Shown one piece after another: positions 26,067 through 34,550 of a stretch of 64,000 nucleotides of DNA. The position numbers and the translations under genes are program-made. The notes under the pieces were generated by a model. The model had not been told where the DNA came from. It saw only the letters and a list, made by a program, of their open reading frames with translations, and ran no database searches. Source of the DNA: Parvibaculaceae bacterium PLY_AMNH_Bact1 (GTDB taxonomy: Bacteria; Pseudomonadota; Alphaproteobacteria; Parvibaculales; Parvibaculaceae); the NCBI GenBank assembly GCA_032881465.1, contig CP126168.1:434001-498000 (forward strand). Reading direction: 5' to 3'. Numbering within the stretch: position 1 is the stretch's first letter; the number at the start of each line of letters is the position of its first letter.

Positions 26067-27590
26067 ATGAACGCGGAGGATGAGCGCAGCAATTCAGACA
26101 AAGACCTCATTTCCGCCTGGTATGAAGACAGTCTCAGTCTCGTTAATCCGTCCATAGACGTTGCAAAAAAATGGAAGATCCCCTTTCCCCCTGACATTGA
26201 TGTGGGGTTGGAGATTCTCTATGTGGCCCCAAACGGCAATGAACTGCTGGTTCACGGGAACCCGATCAATTGCAGATCCTATTTGGATGAGATTGACTTA
26301 GAAAACCATTTTGACGACGACTTTGGCGTCGTGCGACATGAAGAAGGTATTCTTCTTTTCTCCAAGTCCCACCAGGCCTACCGCCTTGTTTACGTCAGCC
26401 GACCTAACTTCTCGGTCATTCTGGAGAAGGCTTTTTCGCAAACACGTTTCACCAATGCGGAGTTGCAACTCCTTATTCAGCTCTTGTGCGGGCTGTCCGT
26501 GCGCGCGGCGGCAGAAGAAGACGGTGTGGCCTATGAGACCAAGCGGTGGCAGTTCAAGTCGCTCGCGACCCGGGCAGGGTTCAGCAATCAAAACGAGGCA
26601 ATACGCAAAACATTGCTGGCGCTGACGTCTCATTCTTTGGACGCAGTTGGCATTGTCCTTGGAAATGCGGTCGACCACTCTGATCCGACGCTTCAATTCT
26701 TGAGAACCTATTATCAGGAACGGTTCAGGTTCCTAAAGGTGACAGGCCGATCAAACAGGATCATTCGCGTCATCGAGACTGGGCCGGTCTCGGGGACGCC
26801 AGTTGTTTGGATGCACAGCCAAACCCTTCCGCCGCCAGGGCAGTTTGCCGATGACTGGTGTGAGAAGCAGAACATTCGGTTGATTATTCCGTTGCGAGAA
26901 GGCTTTCTGTCCGGCCTGAGAAATGGCCCCGCGCCTACGGACCAGTTGGATCGCACAGCAGAAGATGTTGCTGACATCATTCACATGTTTGCTGGCGGGC
27001 AGGCAAAAATTGTGGCGCAGTCCACAGGGACCGCCTATGCGCTACAGCTCGCGCACGATTATCCTGAAGTGGTCAGTGAGCTGATATTCGCGGCTGCGGC
27101 ATTTGTCGGCGATTATCAGAATTGGCGTATTCAAAAATTTGTGGATGGATTTCGGAACCTGCTAGGGCGCAATTCCTTTATTCTTGCCAAATCCTATGAC
27201 CGCTATATGAAGCGCATCAGTACAAGGGAAGGCCTGTGGGCGGTTTTATCCTCAACTTATGAAACCTCTCCGCGTGACATGTCCATTTTTGAGGATATTC
27301 TCTCTGATCCTCTTGGGCATACAATGATGTACGACTCCTACCGCCTGTCGCGTCACTCCATGTTGAGTGATGTCGGATTGAAAGCATTGAATGTTTGGCA
27401 AAAGGCGAAGAATTTGGCCAACATTCCGATCCTCTTTGTTCACGGCGTGTCGGATCCTATCAATGCGATTGCGGATGCGAAATATGTTCAGCAAGAAATC
27501 CCTGGCGCACAGTTCAAAGAGCTGGAGGGAGAGGGCCAGTCCCTGTTCCTAAATCGTCTGCGCGATGTCGTCACCATGTCTGTAGCGTAA
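26067..27590 (+). CDS. LuxR-type HTH fused to catalytically altered alpha/beta hydrolase
   Basis: A 507-aa protein. Residues 1-120 are an unassigned N-terminal domain. Residues 128-188 are a LuxR/FixJ-type helix-turn-helix (FTNAELQLLIQLLCGLSVR...AAAEEDGVAYETKRWQ). Residues 230-507 are an alpha/beta hydrolase. The nucleophile elbow is AQSTG (Ser319) and the acid is Asp463 (GVSDPIN). At the usual histidine position the sequence is GEGQSLFL (Gln491), so the triad is broken and the domain may act as a ligand sensor. It lies 44 bases after the autotransporter and may regulate it. A strong G-rich ribosome site precedes the ATG. Confidence 0.7.
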   Translation: MNAEDERSNSDKDLISAWYEDSLSLVNPSIDVAKKWKIPFPPDIDVGLEILYVAPNGNELLVHGNPINCRSYLDEIDLENHFDDDFGVVRHEEGILLFSKSHQAYRLVYVSRPNFSVILEKAFSQTRFTNAELQLLIQLLCGLSVRAAAEEDGVAYETKRWQFKSLATRAGFSNQNEAIRKTLLALTSHSLDAVGIVLGNAVDHSDPTLQFLRTYYQERFRFLKVTGRSNRIIRVIETGPVSGTPVVWMHSQTLPPPGQFADDWCEKQNIRLIIPLREGFLSGLRNGPAPTDQLDRTAEDVADIIHMFAGGQAKIVAQSTGTAYALQLAHDYPEVVSELIFAAAAFVGDYQNWRIQKFVDGFRNLLGRNSFILAKSYDRYMKRISTREGLWAVLSSTYETSPRDMSIFEDILSDPLGHTMMYDSYRLSRHSMLSDVGLKALNVWQKAKNLANIPILFVHGVSDPINAIADAKYVQQEIPGAQFKELEGEGQSLFLNRLRDVVTMSVA

Positions 27591-27626
27591 GACGCACAGC
27601 TTGGGCAGTGCGGCATCCGCCCCACC

Positions 27627-28001
27627 CTACATTTGGATCTTGATATTGTTACCTGTGACCTGCGCATTCTTGTTTTTGTCCCCCACCTGTTTGTTTGAGA
27701 CGTTGATTTCCTGTTGCAGGCTTTCCAGCATCTTGGTGAGTTCCTGCGCGAAACCTTTGTCGCTTTCCATGCGCGCCATCAGGGCCTCTTTTAGCTGCGC
27801 TTCACCTTCAATGGCCTCAGGGTCTGCCTCAAGCTGTTGAAGGGCTTGGGCTTCAGGGCCCTCGCCAAGTTTTGTTTTGAGATAGGTTAAGAGTTTCTCA
27901 GCACCTGTCTTGGCGACGCCTTCCAGCACCTTGCTTCCGGCTTTGCCCAGCACGCCCATCACAAATCCAAGTGTTTCTCCCGCAATCACTTCTATCGCCA
28001 T
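27627..28001 (-). CDS. Bell-like helical effector with C-terminal RHIM-like amyloid motif
   Basis: A 124-aa protein. The N-terminal helix (AGETLGFVMGVLGKAG) is amphipathic or hydrophobic and is followed by helical segments (GAEKLLTYLKTKL, ALQQLEADPEAIEGE), as in bacterial Bell-type (HeLo/HELL-like) cell-death domains. The last 25 residues hold KQVGDKNKNAQVTGNN. This has the RHIM-like core Q-V-G-x-x-N at 105-110 and a second Q/G pair at 114/117. The start ATG abuts the stop of the 889-aa NTPase gene, whose N-terminus carries the same motif. Inferred role: effector nucleated by amyloid templating, probably membrane-damaging. No biochemical evidence; the family call is by pattern. Confidence 0.6.
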   Translation of the reverse strand: MAIEVIAGETLGFVMGVLGKAGSKVLEGVAKTGAEKLLTYLKTKLGEGPEAQALQQLEADPEAIEGEAQLKEALMARMESDKGFAQELTKMLESLQQEINVSNKQVGDKNKNAQVTGNNIKIQM

Positions 28002-30671
28002 TCAATCGTCCTCCTCAGGGTTTCTCAATCTCAGAACGGAACGCAACGATCTCAGCGAAAAACTCCACACCACTTTGGACCAGTTTCGAAAGTGTTGTCT
28101 CGCCTGTGGCATGTCCTGTTCTGCTTCAGGCATTGCATCGCGTTCGGATTTCGCAATAGAATCTCTTCGACTATTCAATGCTTCAACATAGTCCCATTCA
28201 ACTCTCTGCGCTTCCTTGAAGAGGGCATACCCATCCTCCCAACGGTCAGTGTTTTTCCATTTGGCGGCTAGGTTTTTGAGCGATCGTATTAGGTCCGGAC
28301 TGAACACTTCCGGCGATTTGTCGACTAGCTTTCGATAGACGGCAATTGCTTCTTCATCTGCTGCAGCTGCTTCTTCGATACGCTTAAGATACCAGAAGCT
28401 GTTCGCCAGATTGTTGAGGGATTTTCCGAGGTTTGGGAGAAAAGCGTCTGGCCTGTCGTTGGATAGTGTGCGGTGAAGCGCGACTGCTTCCTTACAGATG
28501 GATAGTGCCTCGGAATGTTTGTGTAGGGCGTTAAGACGATTTGGTAGATTTATCAGAGAGCAGGCCAGGTCAGGTAGATAAGCGTCAGGGTGAGCCGCAG
28601 CGAGGTTGCGGCGGATGCTCACTGCCTCTTCGCAAGCTGCAAGTGCCTCCGAAAGCCTAGACACTGTACTCAAGCAATGTGCCAAGTTATCCAGAACAAC
28701 TGCAAGGTTCGGGCGAAAAACATCGGGTCTCTCTGCCGCTAGACCGCGATAGATTGCCTCAGCCTCTACTGCGGACGCGAGCGCGTCTTCAGACCGGCCA
28801 GCTATGTTCTGTAAAATCGACAAACCATTGAGCGACGCAGCTAGCTCGGAATTGATCGTTGTGTGGCCTTTGCGGACTAATTCTCGACTCAGCTCGACGA
28901 CTTCCTCAATTGACACAAGAGCTGCGGTATGTTGACCAACGGTCGCCTGTGCATTTGATAAAGTAAAGAGAAGCAAGGCAAAGTCTGCTTTCCGATGCCT
29001 ACCCTCCGTTCGATGTGCGGCGAAAGCGTCTGCCAAGATGTCGCCGCTTACTGCATGGTCAGTATTCAGAGGAGTGGATTTCGCGCGAAGTATGACTACG
29101 GCTTCTTCAATGGCGGTAAGTGCTTCCTCATGGCGACCCAGAGCGGTTAACCGAAGTGATAGTGCATTGAGCAATAGGAGAAGCTGCGTAGGGTGTGCTT
29201 CTGCACCCTCGACAGGTAACTGGCGTATCGCGGTGAGAGCCCTCTCCGTCAGAGATAGAGCGCGTTCGCGTAGCTCCAGCGTCGCGGACGGCAGTGCATC
29301 CACCAACTCCAACAATTCTTCTAAGTCTAACGCTGCGGCGTTGCTCAATGCGTCCAGCCAATAAAGCGGTGTAGTGTGGCCATGTAGGGCGTAGTCCTGA
29401 CAGGTTCGGATCACTGACCCAATAACAACAGATCTGCAAGCCTCTTGTGCCGCCGCACGGTTAATTAGCTGGGACATTTCTTCGTCATCAAGAGATTCCC
29501 AGACCCGCAACATGACAGCCTCTCCGATCATGTCGGGCTCAATCGGCGCAAGGCGGCCCTCTATCATGGGTAATACTTGTCGCAAGACATCCAGGCATCC
29601 AGCCGGGCCGCTCGGCAACCGATGACGGAGCGCTTTTTCTTCATCCATGATCATGTCGAGTGCCGATGCTTGATCCAGCCCCCCACAGAGTGTCACGATG
29701 GCCACCATATGATGTACAAACGCTCTTGGCTCATCGGTGGACGAGAGGGTCCGATCAATACGGGCCAATTCATCATCAGCAATGCGCAAGGCCATATCAT
29801 CCCGCGCCAGTGCCAGAACAGAGGCGAAACTCTCCTGCGCGGCGAGGCTTGCCGCCATCATGAGGAATAAAGGTTCTCCTCCCCAGGAGAGCTCAGCAAG
29901 ACGCTGATCAAACCATGCATCCTCGCCCGCAGCCGGGGGGAGCAGGTCTGACCCCTGGGCAGCCAGCATCTGTATCAGGAGCTGTCGACGGTCCTCCATG
30001 TCCTCAATGGGTGGCAGCGCGTATGGTTCAGGTCGGTCAAGAAGGCGATCAATAGAATCTCGGTCACCGCCGCCGCGACCATAAACCGTCTGCAACCACC
30101 CGCCGGTCGCGTCAGCGGTGCGGTCCAGCAACAGAATGCGCAGGGGTGGAGTATCATTGTCGGAGCCGGCCAGACCTTGGTTCTGCGCCAACTCAGCCAG
30201 CCAGTCATGCAACTCTTGCGAGACCGAGGACGCATAGTCGACGACCAGAAGGACAGGCTTGGACCATCCCCATCCCGCAAGGTTTTGCTGAGCGCGGAAG
30301 CGACGGATCTCAGCAGAAGTCGCAAACCCTGCCTGCCAACTGGTTTCCACCGCGCGGTCACACAGGTCCAGTCCGAACCGCGTTTTGCCACGTCCGGCGC
30401 TGCCCACCAGAACCCGTACCGAAATCGCGGCATCACTGTTTAGCCAGACTTCATACTCATCCAACAAGGGGCCGCGCCCAATGGTTGGGATGGTGCGCTG
30501 CCGCGCTGCGAGAAGCTGGGTGGGTTCTCTCTTTGCGATGTCATCTGCTGAGAGACGATCAGCTTCATAGCGCGTGAGCAGCAGGTGTGGATGGTCCGCG
30601 ACGACAGTGTTGCCGTCGCCAACAATCTGAACAGCAATATTCCCGTGACCAATTTGCGTGTTGCTCGGCAA
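28002..30671 (-). CDS. NLR-like STAND NTPase with TPR sensor and N-terminal RHIM-like motif
   Basis: An 889-aa protein from a TTG start (GCGGAG upstream; no other start after the in-frame stop). Residues 5-21 contain TQIGHGNIAVQIVGDGN, the same Q-x-G-x-x-N-x(3)-Q-x-x-G spacing as the 124-aa partner. The NTPase follows: Walker A GSAGRGKT (Lys96), Walker B LLVVDYAS (Asp145), and a helical arm. From about residue 480 to the end there are many TPR-type repeats (ALSICKEAVALHRTLSNDR, SLNNLANSFWYLKRIEEAA). This is the NLR layout: signalling motif, NTPase switch, repeat sensor. It is the first gene of a two-gene operon. Inferred function: sensing of an invader or stress and triggering of the small effector. 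Confidence 0.65.
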   Translation of the reverse strand: MPSNTQIGHGNIAVQIVGDGNTVVADHPHLLLTRYEADRLSADDIAKREPTQLLAARQRTIPTIGRGPLLDEYEVWLNSDAAISVRVLVGSAGRGKTRFGLDLCDRAVETSWQAGFATSAEIRRFRAQQNLAGWGWSKPVLLVVDYASSVSQELHDWLAELAQNQGLAGSDNDTPPLRILLLDRTADATGGWLQTVYGRGGGDRDSIDRLLDRPEPYALPPIEDMEDRRQLLIQMLAAQGSDLLPPAAGEDAWFDQRLAELSWGGEPLFLMMAASLAAQESFASVLALARDDMALRIADDELARIDRTLSSTDEPRAFVHHMVAIVTLCGGLDQASALDMIMDEEKALRHRLPSGPAGCLDVLRQVLPMIEGRLAPIEPDMIGEAVMLRVWESLDDEEMSQLINRAAAQEACRSVVIGSVIRTCQDYALHGHTTPLYWLDALSNAAALDLEELLELVDALPSATLELRERALSLTERALTAIRQLPVEGAEAHPTQLLLLLNALSLRLTALGRHEEALTAIEEAVVILRAKSTPLNTDHAVSGDILADAFAAHRTEGRHRKADFALLLFTLSNAQATVGQHTAALVSIEEVVELSRELVRKGHTTINSELAASLNGLSILQNIAGRSEDALASAVEAEAIYRGLAAERPDVFRPNLAVVLDNLAHCLSTVSRLSEALAACEEAVSIRRNLAAAHPDAYLPDLACSLINLPNRLNALHKHSEALSICKEAVALHRTLSNDRPDAFLPNLGKSLNNLANSFWYLKRIEEAAAADEEAIAVYRKLVDKSPEVFSPDLIRSLKNLAAKWKNTDRWEDGYALFKEAQRVEWDYVEALNSRRDSIAKSERDAMPEAEQDMPQARQHFRNWSKVVWSFSLRSLRSVLRLRNPEEDD

Positions 30672-30747
30672 AACTCCGCGCCCTCAATATGAACGTGAGG
30701 GTTTATCAAAGCATGGATGGTTCAGAATGCACAGGAAATCCGACTAT

Positions 30748-31989
30748 TTAAATCAAACTCACCAGCATCAGCGCCACCGAGCCGAGTGCACCGAGCGCAG
30801 GGATCGCGATGATTTGGACCGAGGGCACGCGGGCAAGCTTCCATCCTGCTTCCCGCAAGGTGATCGCAATGAGAGCGCCATTGACCAATGCAAACACAAC
30901 GAACGTGATCTGAGACGTTGTCTCTGCAAGCCGCGCCAATGGAAAGGCGAGCGCAAGCACCAGTGTCACCGCGGCAACAATCACTGTCGCGGTGACAGGC
31001 GTGTGCGTTCGCGGATGCACGTAAGAAAGGAACTGTGGCATCTCTGCTTGTCGTGAAAGTCCATAGAGCACACGCGATGCCATAATGATCTGAATGAGAA
31101 TGCCATTGAGCGCTGCCAGCACTCCGATGCCGGACAGAAGGTCAGGCGAAATCAGGCCCGTCCGTTCCGCAACAAGCGAGATGGGCGCACCTGCATTGCC
31201 GAGTTCGTCTTGCCCAACCAGCGAGATGGAAATCGTACTCACCAGAAAATAGAGCACCATGGTGACAAGAAGGGTGATCGCAATGGCCGGTGGGAAGATC
31301 CGCTCTGGCTCTTTTACTTCCTCGGCGACATTCACCATGTCCTCAAAGCCGATAAAGGCATAGAAGGCAAGCACAGCTGAGGCGCTGACGAGGCCGATGG
31401 CATGAAACTCAAATGTCGCAAAGGGCGCTTTCATGCCGGCCCAGATGGCCGGCGCGTCGGAGATAAATCCCCCACCGACAATGAGAAGCAGCCCGCCCAC
31501 TTCGATGAGCGTGAGGACTGCAGCCGTGATGGCAGAGGCCTGAATGCCGAGAATGGCAAGCCCCGTAAAAGTCACGATGATGATCGTGACCAGTAGGGGG
31601 GACGGGATGGAGACGAATTCCTGCACATAGCCAATACTGCCCACAGAGATCGTTGCCGATGAGACAATGCCCGCCGACGCCACCAGAAGACCGATAACGA
31701 TGGCCAGCCACTTCTGACGGTAGCCTTCTTCCACATAGCGGGCTTCGCCCGCACTCACCGGAAATCGCACAACGAGCTTTGCGAAAGAATAAGTTGTGGG
31801 GGCGATGAGAAGGGCGGCGAGCAAAAAGGCATAAGGCGAAAACACGCCCGCTGTATGGCCGATCTCACCGATAAGGACGTAAATGCCTGCGCCGACAGTA
31901 ACACCGAGCCCATAGAGTACGAGCAACGGCAGATTGAGACGCCGCGCGAGCTGCGGGCGCGCATGCCCAGCACTTGATTGTTCTGTCAC
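30748..31989 (-). CDS. APC-superfamily amino-acid permease
   Basis: A 413-aa inner-membrane transporter with about 11-12 hydrophobic spans. The first-helix signature reads LLVLYGLGVTVGAGIYVLIG, with the unwound GxGIY substrate-binding turn of APC transporters. A conserved inner-helix segment reads ASAVLAFYAFIGFEDMVNVAEE. It is slightly short for the family (usually 440-500). The start is a GTG at 31989 with an AGGGGA ribosome site. It is monocistronic by spacing. Amino-acid uptake or efflux is inferred; the substrate is not readable. Its last codons form copy 2 of the 24-bp direct repeat. Confidence 0.8.
   Translation of the reverse strand: MTEQSSAGHARPQLARRLNLPLLVLYGLGVTVGAGIYVLIGEIGHTAGVFSPYAFLLAALLIAPTTYSFAKLVVRFPVSAGEARYVEEGYRQKWLAIVIGLLVASAGIVSSATISVGSIGYVQEFVSIPSPLLVTIIIVTFTGLAILGIQASAITAAVLTLIEVGGLLLIVGGGFISDAPAIWAGMKAPFATFEFHAIGLVSASAVLAFYAFIGFEDMVNVAEEVKEPERIFPPAIAITLLVTMVLYFLVSTISISLVGQDELGNAGAPISLVAERTGLISPDLLSGIGVLAALNGILIQIIMASRVLYGLSRQAEMPQFLSYVHPRTHTPVTATVIVAAVTLVLALAFPLARLAETTSQITFVVFALVNGALIAITLREAGWKLARVPSVQIIAIPALGALGSVALMLVSLI
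30749..30772 (+). repeat. 24-bp direct repeat, copy 2
   Basis: TAAATCAAACTCACCAGCATCAGC differs by one base from copy 1 at 19106-19129. It overlaps the final codons and stop of the APC permease gene, a typical place for integration sites. Confidence 0.5.
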
Positions 31990-32191
31990 TCAAATCCCCT
32001 GAAGAAAGACCACCCCGTTTGGTGCGCAGTTTGGGAGCCTTAGCCGGTCCTGTCAAAAAAAGGGGCAGGTGAATGCAAACCAACATGGCAGCCAATAGTA
32101 TATTCTTGAATGAAATGTGTATTTCAGATCAAATCCCCCATGGGGAACATTGGCTCGCCCTAGGGTCAGTAACGAAAAGGGGGACGGAAGC

Positions 32192-33526
32192 ATGTATGGA
32201 AAGATTATTGATACGCCTGCCAATACGACGCCACACCTTAAAAAGCTGAAAGCTGCTGGCGTCCAGACTGTTATTCGATACTACAATCACCGAGACTCAA
32301 CCAGCCTGCCGGAAAAAGGCATCAAAAAATCGGAAGCTGCTGCGCTCGATAATGCAAATCTTTCGATTGCTGTCGTGTTTCAACAAGGCAACAACAAGAT
32401 TGCACATTTCACAAAAGAGGCAGGTATCCGCGATGGTCAGCAGGCAATCAAGCGGGCAAAAAAAATAGGCCAGCCTAGTGGAAGTGGAATCTATTTCGCG
32501 GTGGATAAAGACTTCTACCGAAACTCAGAACTGAAAGCTGTAAAATCCTATTTCGAGGGTGTTCAAGTTGGTCTCGCTGGAGGTGATCGTACCTATCGCA
32601 TGGGCGCGTATGGATCAGGCACTGTTCTGCGAACTTTGTTGGAAGCAGATCTTGTTGAATTGGCTTGGTTGGCTGGCGCAAGAAAATGGTCTGGCTCCCA
32701 GGCGTTTCTAAAATCAGAAAAGTGGCACATCTTTCAAAATGGTCTGGACCTTAGGGACGGAAAAATCCCTCACGACACGAATATCACGTCGCCGGGCACA
32801 ACGGACTTCGGTCAGTTTTCTCTCTCTGCCGCTGCTGCAGACTTTGAGATGCTGAATGTGGCTGACAAGCCGCTGACGATGTTTGAAGTATCTGTAAGTA
32901 GTTCTCTCTGGCTACGAGGTGGTCCTGGTACACAGTTCAAGAAACTTCGAGGGTTGAATCCGGGGCTTCAGGTCTATGGACTGGAACGGAAAGGTGATTG
33001 GATCGCGGTTGACCTCTCCGGTGACGGGATCGTGGATGGTTTTGCCCATGGATCATATCTCACGCCGCTTGTGGGCGGCCTCCATACGCTACCCCATGAC
33101 GGAACAAGAGCTGTCGATATTGCCTATCAGGAACTTGAACGGGGTGTGCGCGAAATTGATGGCCCGGAAACCAATAGCCATATTGCACTCTACTACCGGG
33201 ACATGGATGGCGTGTCCTACGATGACAGTGAGCAGGCTTGGTGTTCGTATTTTGTAAACTTTTGCGTCACCCAGACTGGGAATGAAGGTACGAATAAACC
33301 AAATGCAAGGTCCTGGCTCAGGTGGGGGAAAACTGTAGAAGGCAAGCCCCGTCACGGCGATATCGTCGTCTTCTGGCGTGGCCGAAGAGATGGCTGGAAA
33401 GGCCATGTCGGTTTTTATGTCGGTGAAGACAGTGACAATATTCTGACTCTAAGCGGCAATCAGGACGATGCTGTTTCAATCAAAAAATACAGCAAGTCGC
33501 GCCTCCTCTCCGTCAGGCGTGTTTAG
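32192..33526 (+). CDS. DUF1906 glycoside-hydrolase-like, SH3 and CHAP-type cell-wall protein
   Basis: 444 aa from the ATG at 32192 (AAGGGGGACGGAAGC upstream; a reading from 32117 lacks a ribosome site). Residues 1-200 are a DUF1906/Rv2525c-like TIM-barrel domain (GKIIDTPANTTPHLKKLKAA, AVVFQQ, YFAVDKDFY). Residues ~230-310 are an SH3-like cell-wall-binding domain (SLWLRGGPGTQFKKLRGL). Residues ~320-444 are a CHAP/TIGR02594-type cysteine amidase with WCSYFVN (Cys) and GHVGFYVG (His). This is an endolysin-like set. No signal peptide is seen, so secretion may depend on lysis or another system. No phage genes lie nearby. Confidence 0.75.
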   Translation: MYGKIIDTPANTTPHLKKLKAAGVQTVIRYYNHRDSTSLPEKGIKKSEAAALDNANLSIAVVFQQGNNKIAHFTKEAGIRDGQQAIKRAKKIGQPSGSGIYFAVDKDFYRNSELKAVKSYFEGVQVGLAGGDRTYRMGAYGSGTVLRTLLEADLVELAWLAGARKWSGSQAFLKSEKWHIFQNGLDLRDGKIPHDTNITSPGTTDFGQFSLSAAAADFEMLNVADKPLTMFEVSVSSSLWLRGGPGTQFKKLRGLNPGLQVYGLERKGDWIAVDLSGDGIVDGFAHGSYLTPLVGGLHTLPHDGTRAVDIAYQELERGVREIDGPETNSHIALYYRDMDGVSYDDSEQAWCSYFVNFCVTQTGNEGTNKPNARSWLRWGKTVEGKPRHGDIVVFWRGRRDGWKGHVGFYVGEDSDNILTLSGNQDDAVSIKKYSKSRLLSVRRV

Positions 33527-33662
33527 GAGGCGCCGTCGATCACAGGCGCCCTAGCACGAAACAATTTCTTGTCTCTGTATGCGAACGGCTGGATTAAGCG
33601 GTGGATCAATCGCGGACATGCTATAAAATGTCTCCCAAACAGACGCCGCTAAAGGTGCTTTC

Positions 33663-34550
33663 ATGCCCAGAATTCTCCGTGATCCTCTTTTCCATTTCGC
33701 CATTGTCGGCCTTGCGCTCTTCTTCCTGTTTTCCGCTTTGGGTCAGGCTGAGAGTGACGCCGACAGCAATGAGATAAGGGTTGACCGTGAAACCGTTCTG
33801 ACCTTTATCCAGTATCGGACGCGTAGTTTTGATCGCAACATGGCGGAGCAGCGCCTTAATGCCTTGGGCGAGGAAGAGCTCAATCGCCTGGTGGACGAAT
33901 ATCTGCGCGAAGAAGTGCTCTACCGGGAAGGGCTGGGCCTCGGGCTTGATGCGGATGACTATGTGATCCGGCGGCGCCTCATCCAAAAGGTGGAGTTCCT
34001 AGCCGAAGGGTTTGCAAGTGCAGCAGTCGACCTGACCGATGAAGATCTGCAGGCGCATTTTGATGCAAACAAGCAGGACTATTTCGTCGCGCCCTCCATT
34101 ACCTTTACCCACGTCTATTTTGACAAGGCGAAGCATGGAGACGCCGCGCTGACGCTGGCGGCAGATGCTTTGGAGCGACTGAATGGTGAGCAGGTGCCTT
34201 TCTCAGGGGCGCCAGGGCAGGGCGACCGCTTTCCTTTCCATGTGAACTATGTGGAGCGCACCTACGATTTTGTTGCGAGCCACTTCGGACCTGACATGAC
34301 TGCCAACCTGTTCGCCCTCGCTGCCGACGACGGCGTCTGGCAGGGCGTTTTCAAATCTCCCTATGGCGCGCACCTCGTCATGGTGACGTCGGTATCTCTA
34401 GGGAAGGATGCAGTTTTTGAAGACGTCAAAGCCCGCGTCACCGAAGACGCACGCCGTGTCCGTCTTGAGGCCGACAAAGAAGCTGCAATCGCCCAGATCG
34501 CGGCGGAATATGACATCGAGATTGACCTGAGCGCAGGGGCGACCGAATGA
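33663..34550 (+). CDS. PpiC-type (parvulin) peptidyl-prolyl isomerase
   Basis: A 295-aa protein with an N-terminal membrane anchor (residues 8-28, FHFAIVGLALFFLFSALGQ). A helical chaperone-like region (40-125) is followed by a parvulin-type domain (130-270) with SITFTHVYFDKAKHG and the GVFKSPYGAHLVMV strand. It probably acts in the periplasm on secreted or membrane proteins. The stop overlaps the hupE-like start by 4 bases (ATGA), so the two are coupled. In other bacteria this PpiC gene is commonly next to HupE/UreJ-type transporters. Confidence 0.75.
   Translation: MPRILRDPLFHFAIVGLALFFLFSALGQAESDADSNEIRVDRETVLTFIQYRTRSFDRNMAEQRLNALGEEELNRLVDEYLREEVLYREGLGLGLDADDYVIRRRLIQKVEFLAEGFASAAVDLTDEDLQAHFDANKQDYFVAPSITFTHVYFDKAKHGDAALTLAADALERLNGEQVPFSGAPGQGDRFPFHVNYVERTYDFVASHFGPDMTANLFALAADDGVWQGVFKSPYGAHLVMVTSVSLGKDAVFEDVKARVTEDARRVRLEADKEAAIAQIAAEYDIEIDLSAGATE

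Noticed and set aside
33527-33570. GGCGCC repeats after the CHAP gene as a terminator
   Set aside because: The stem is possible, but no T-run follows on either strand.
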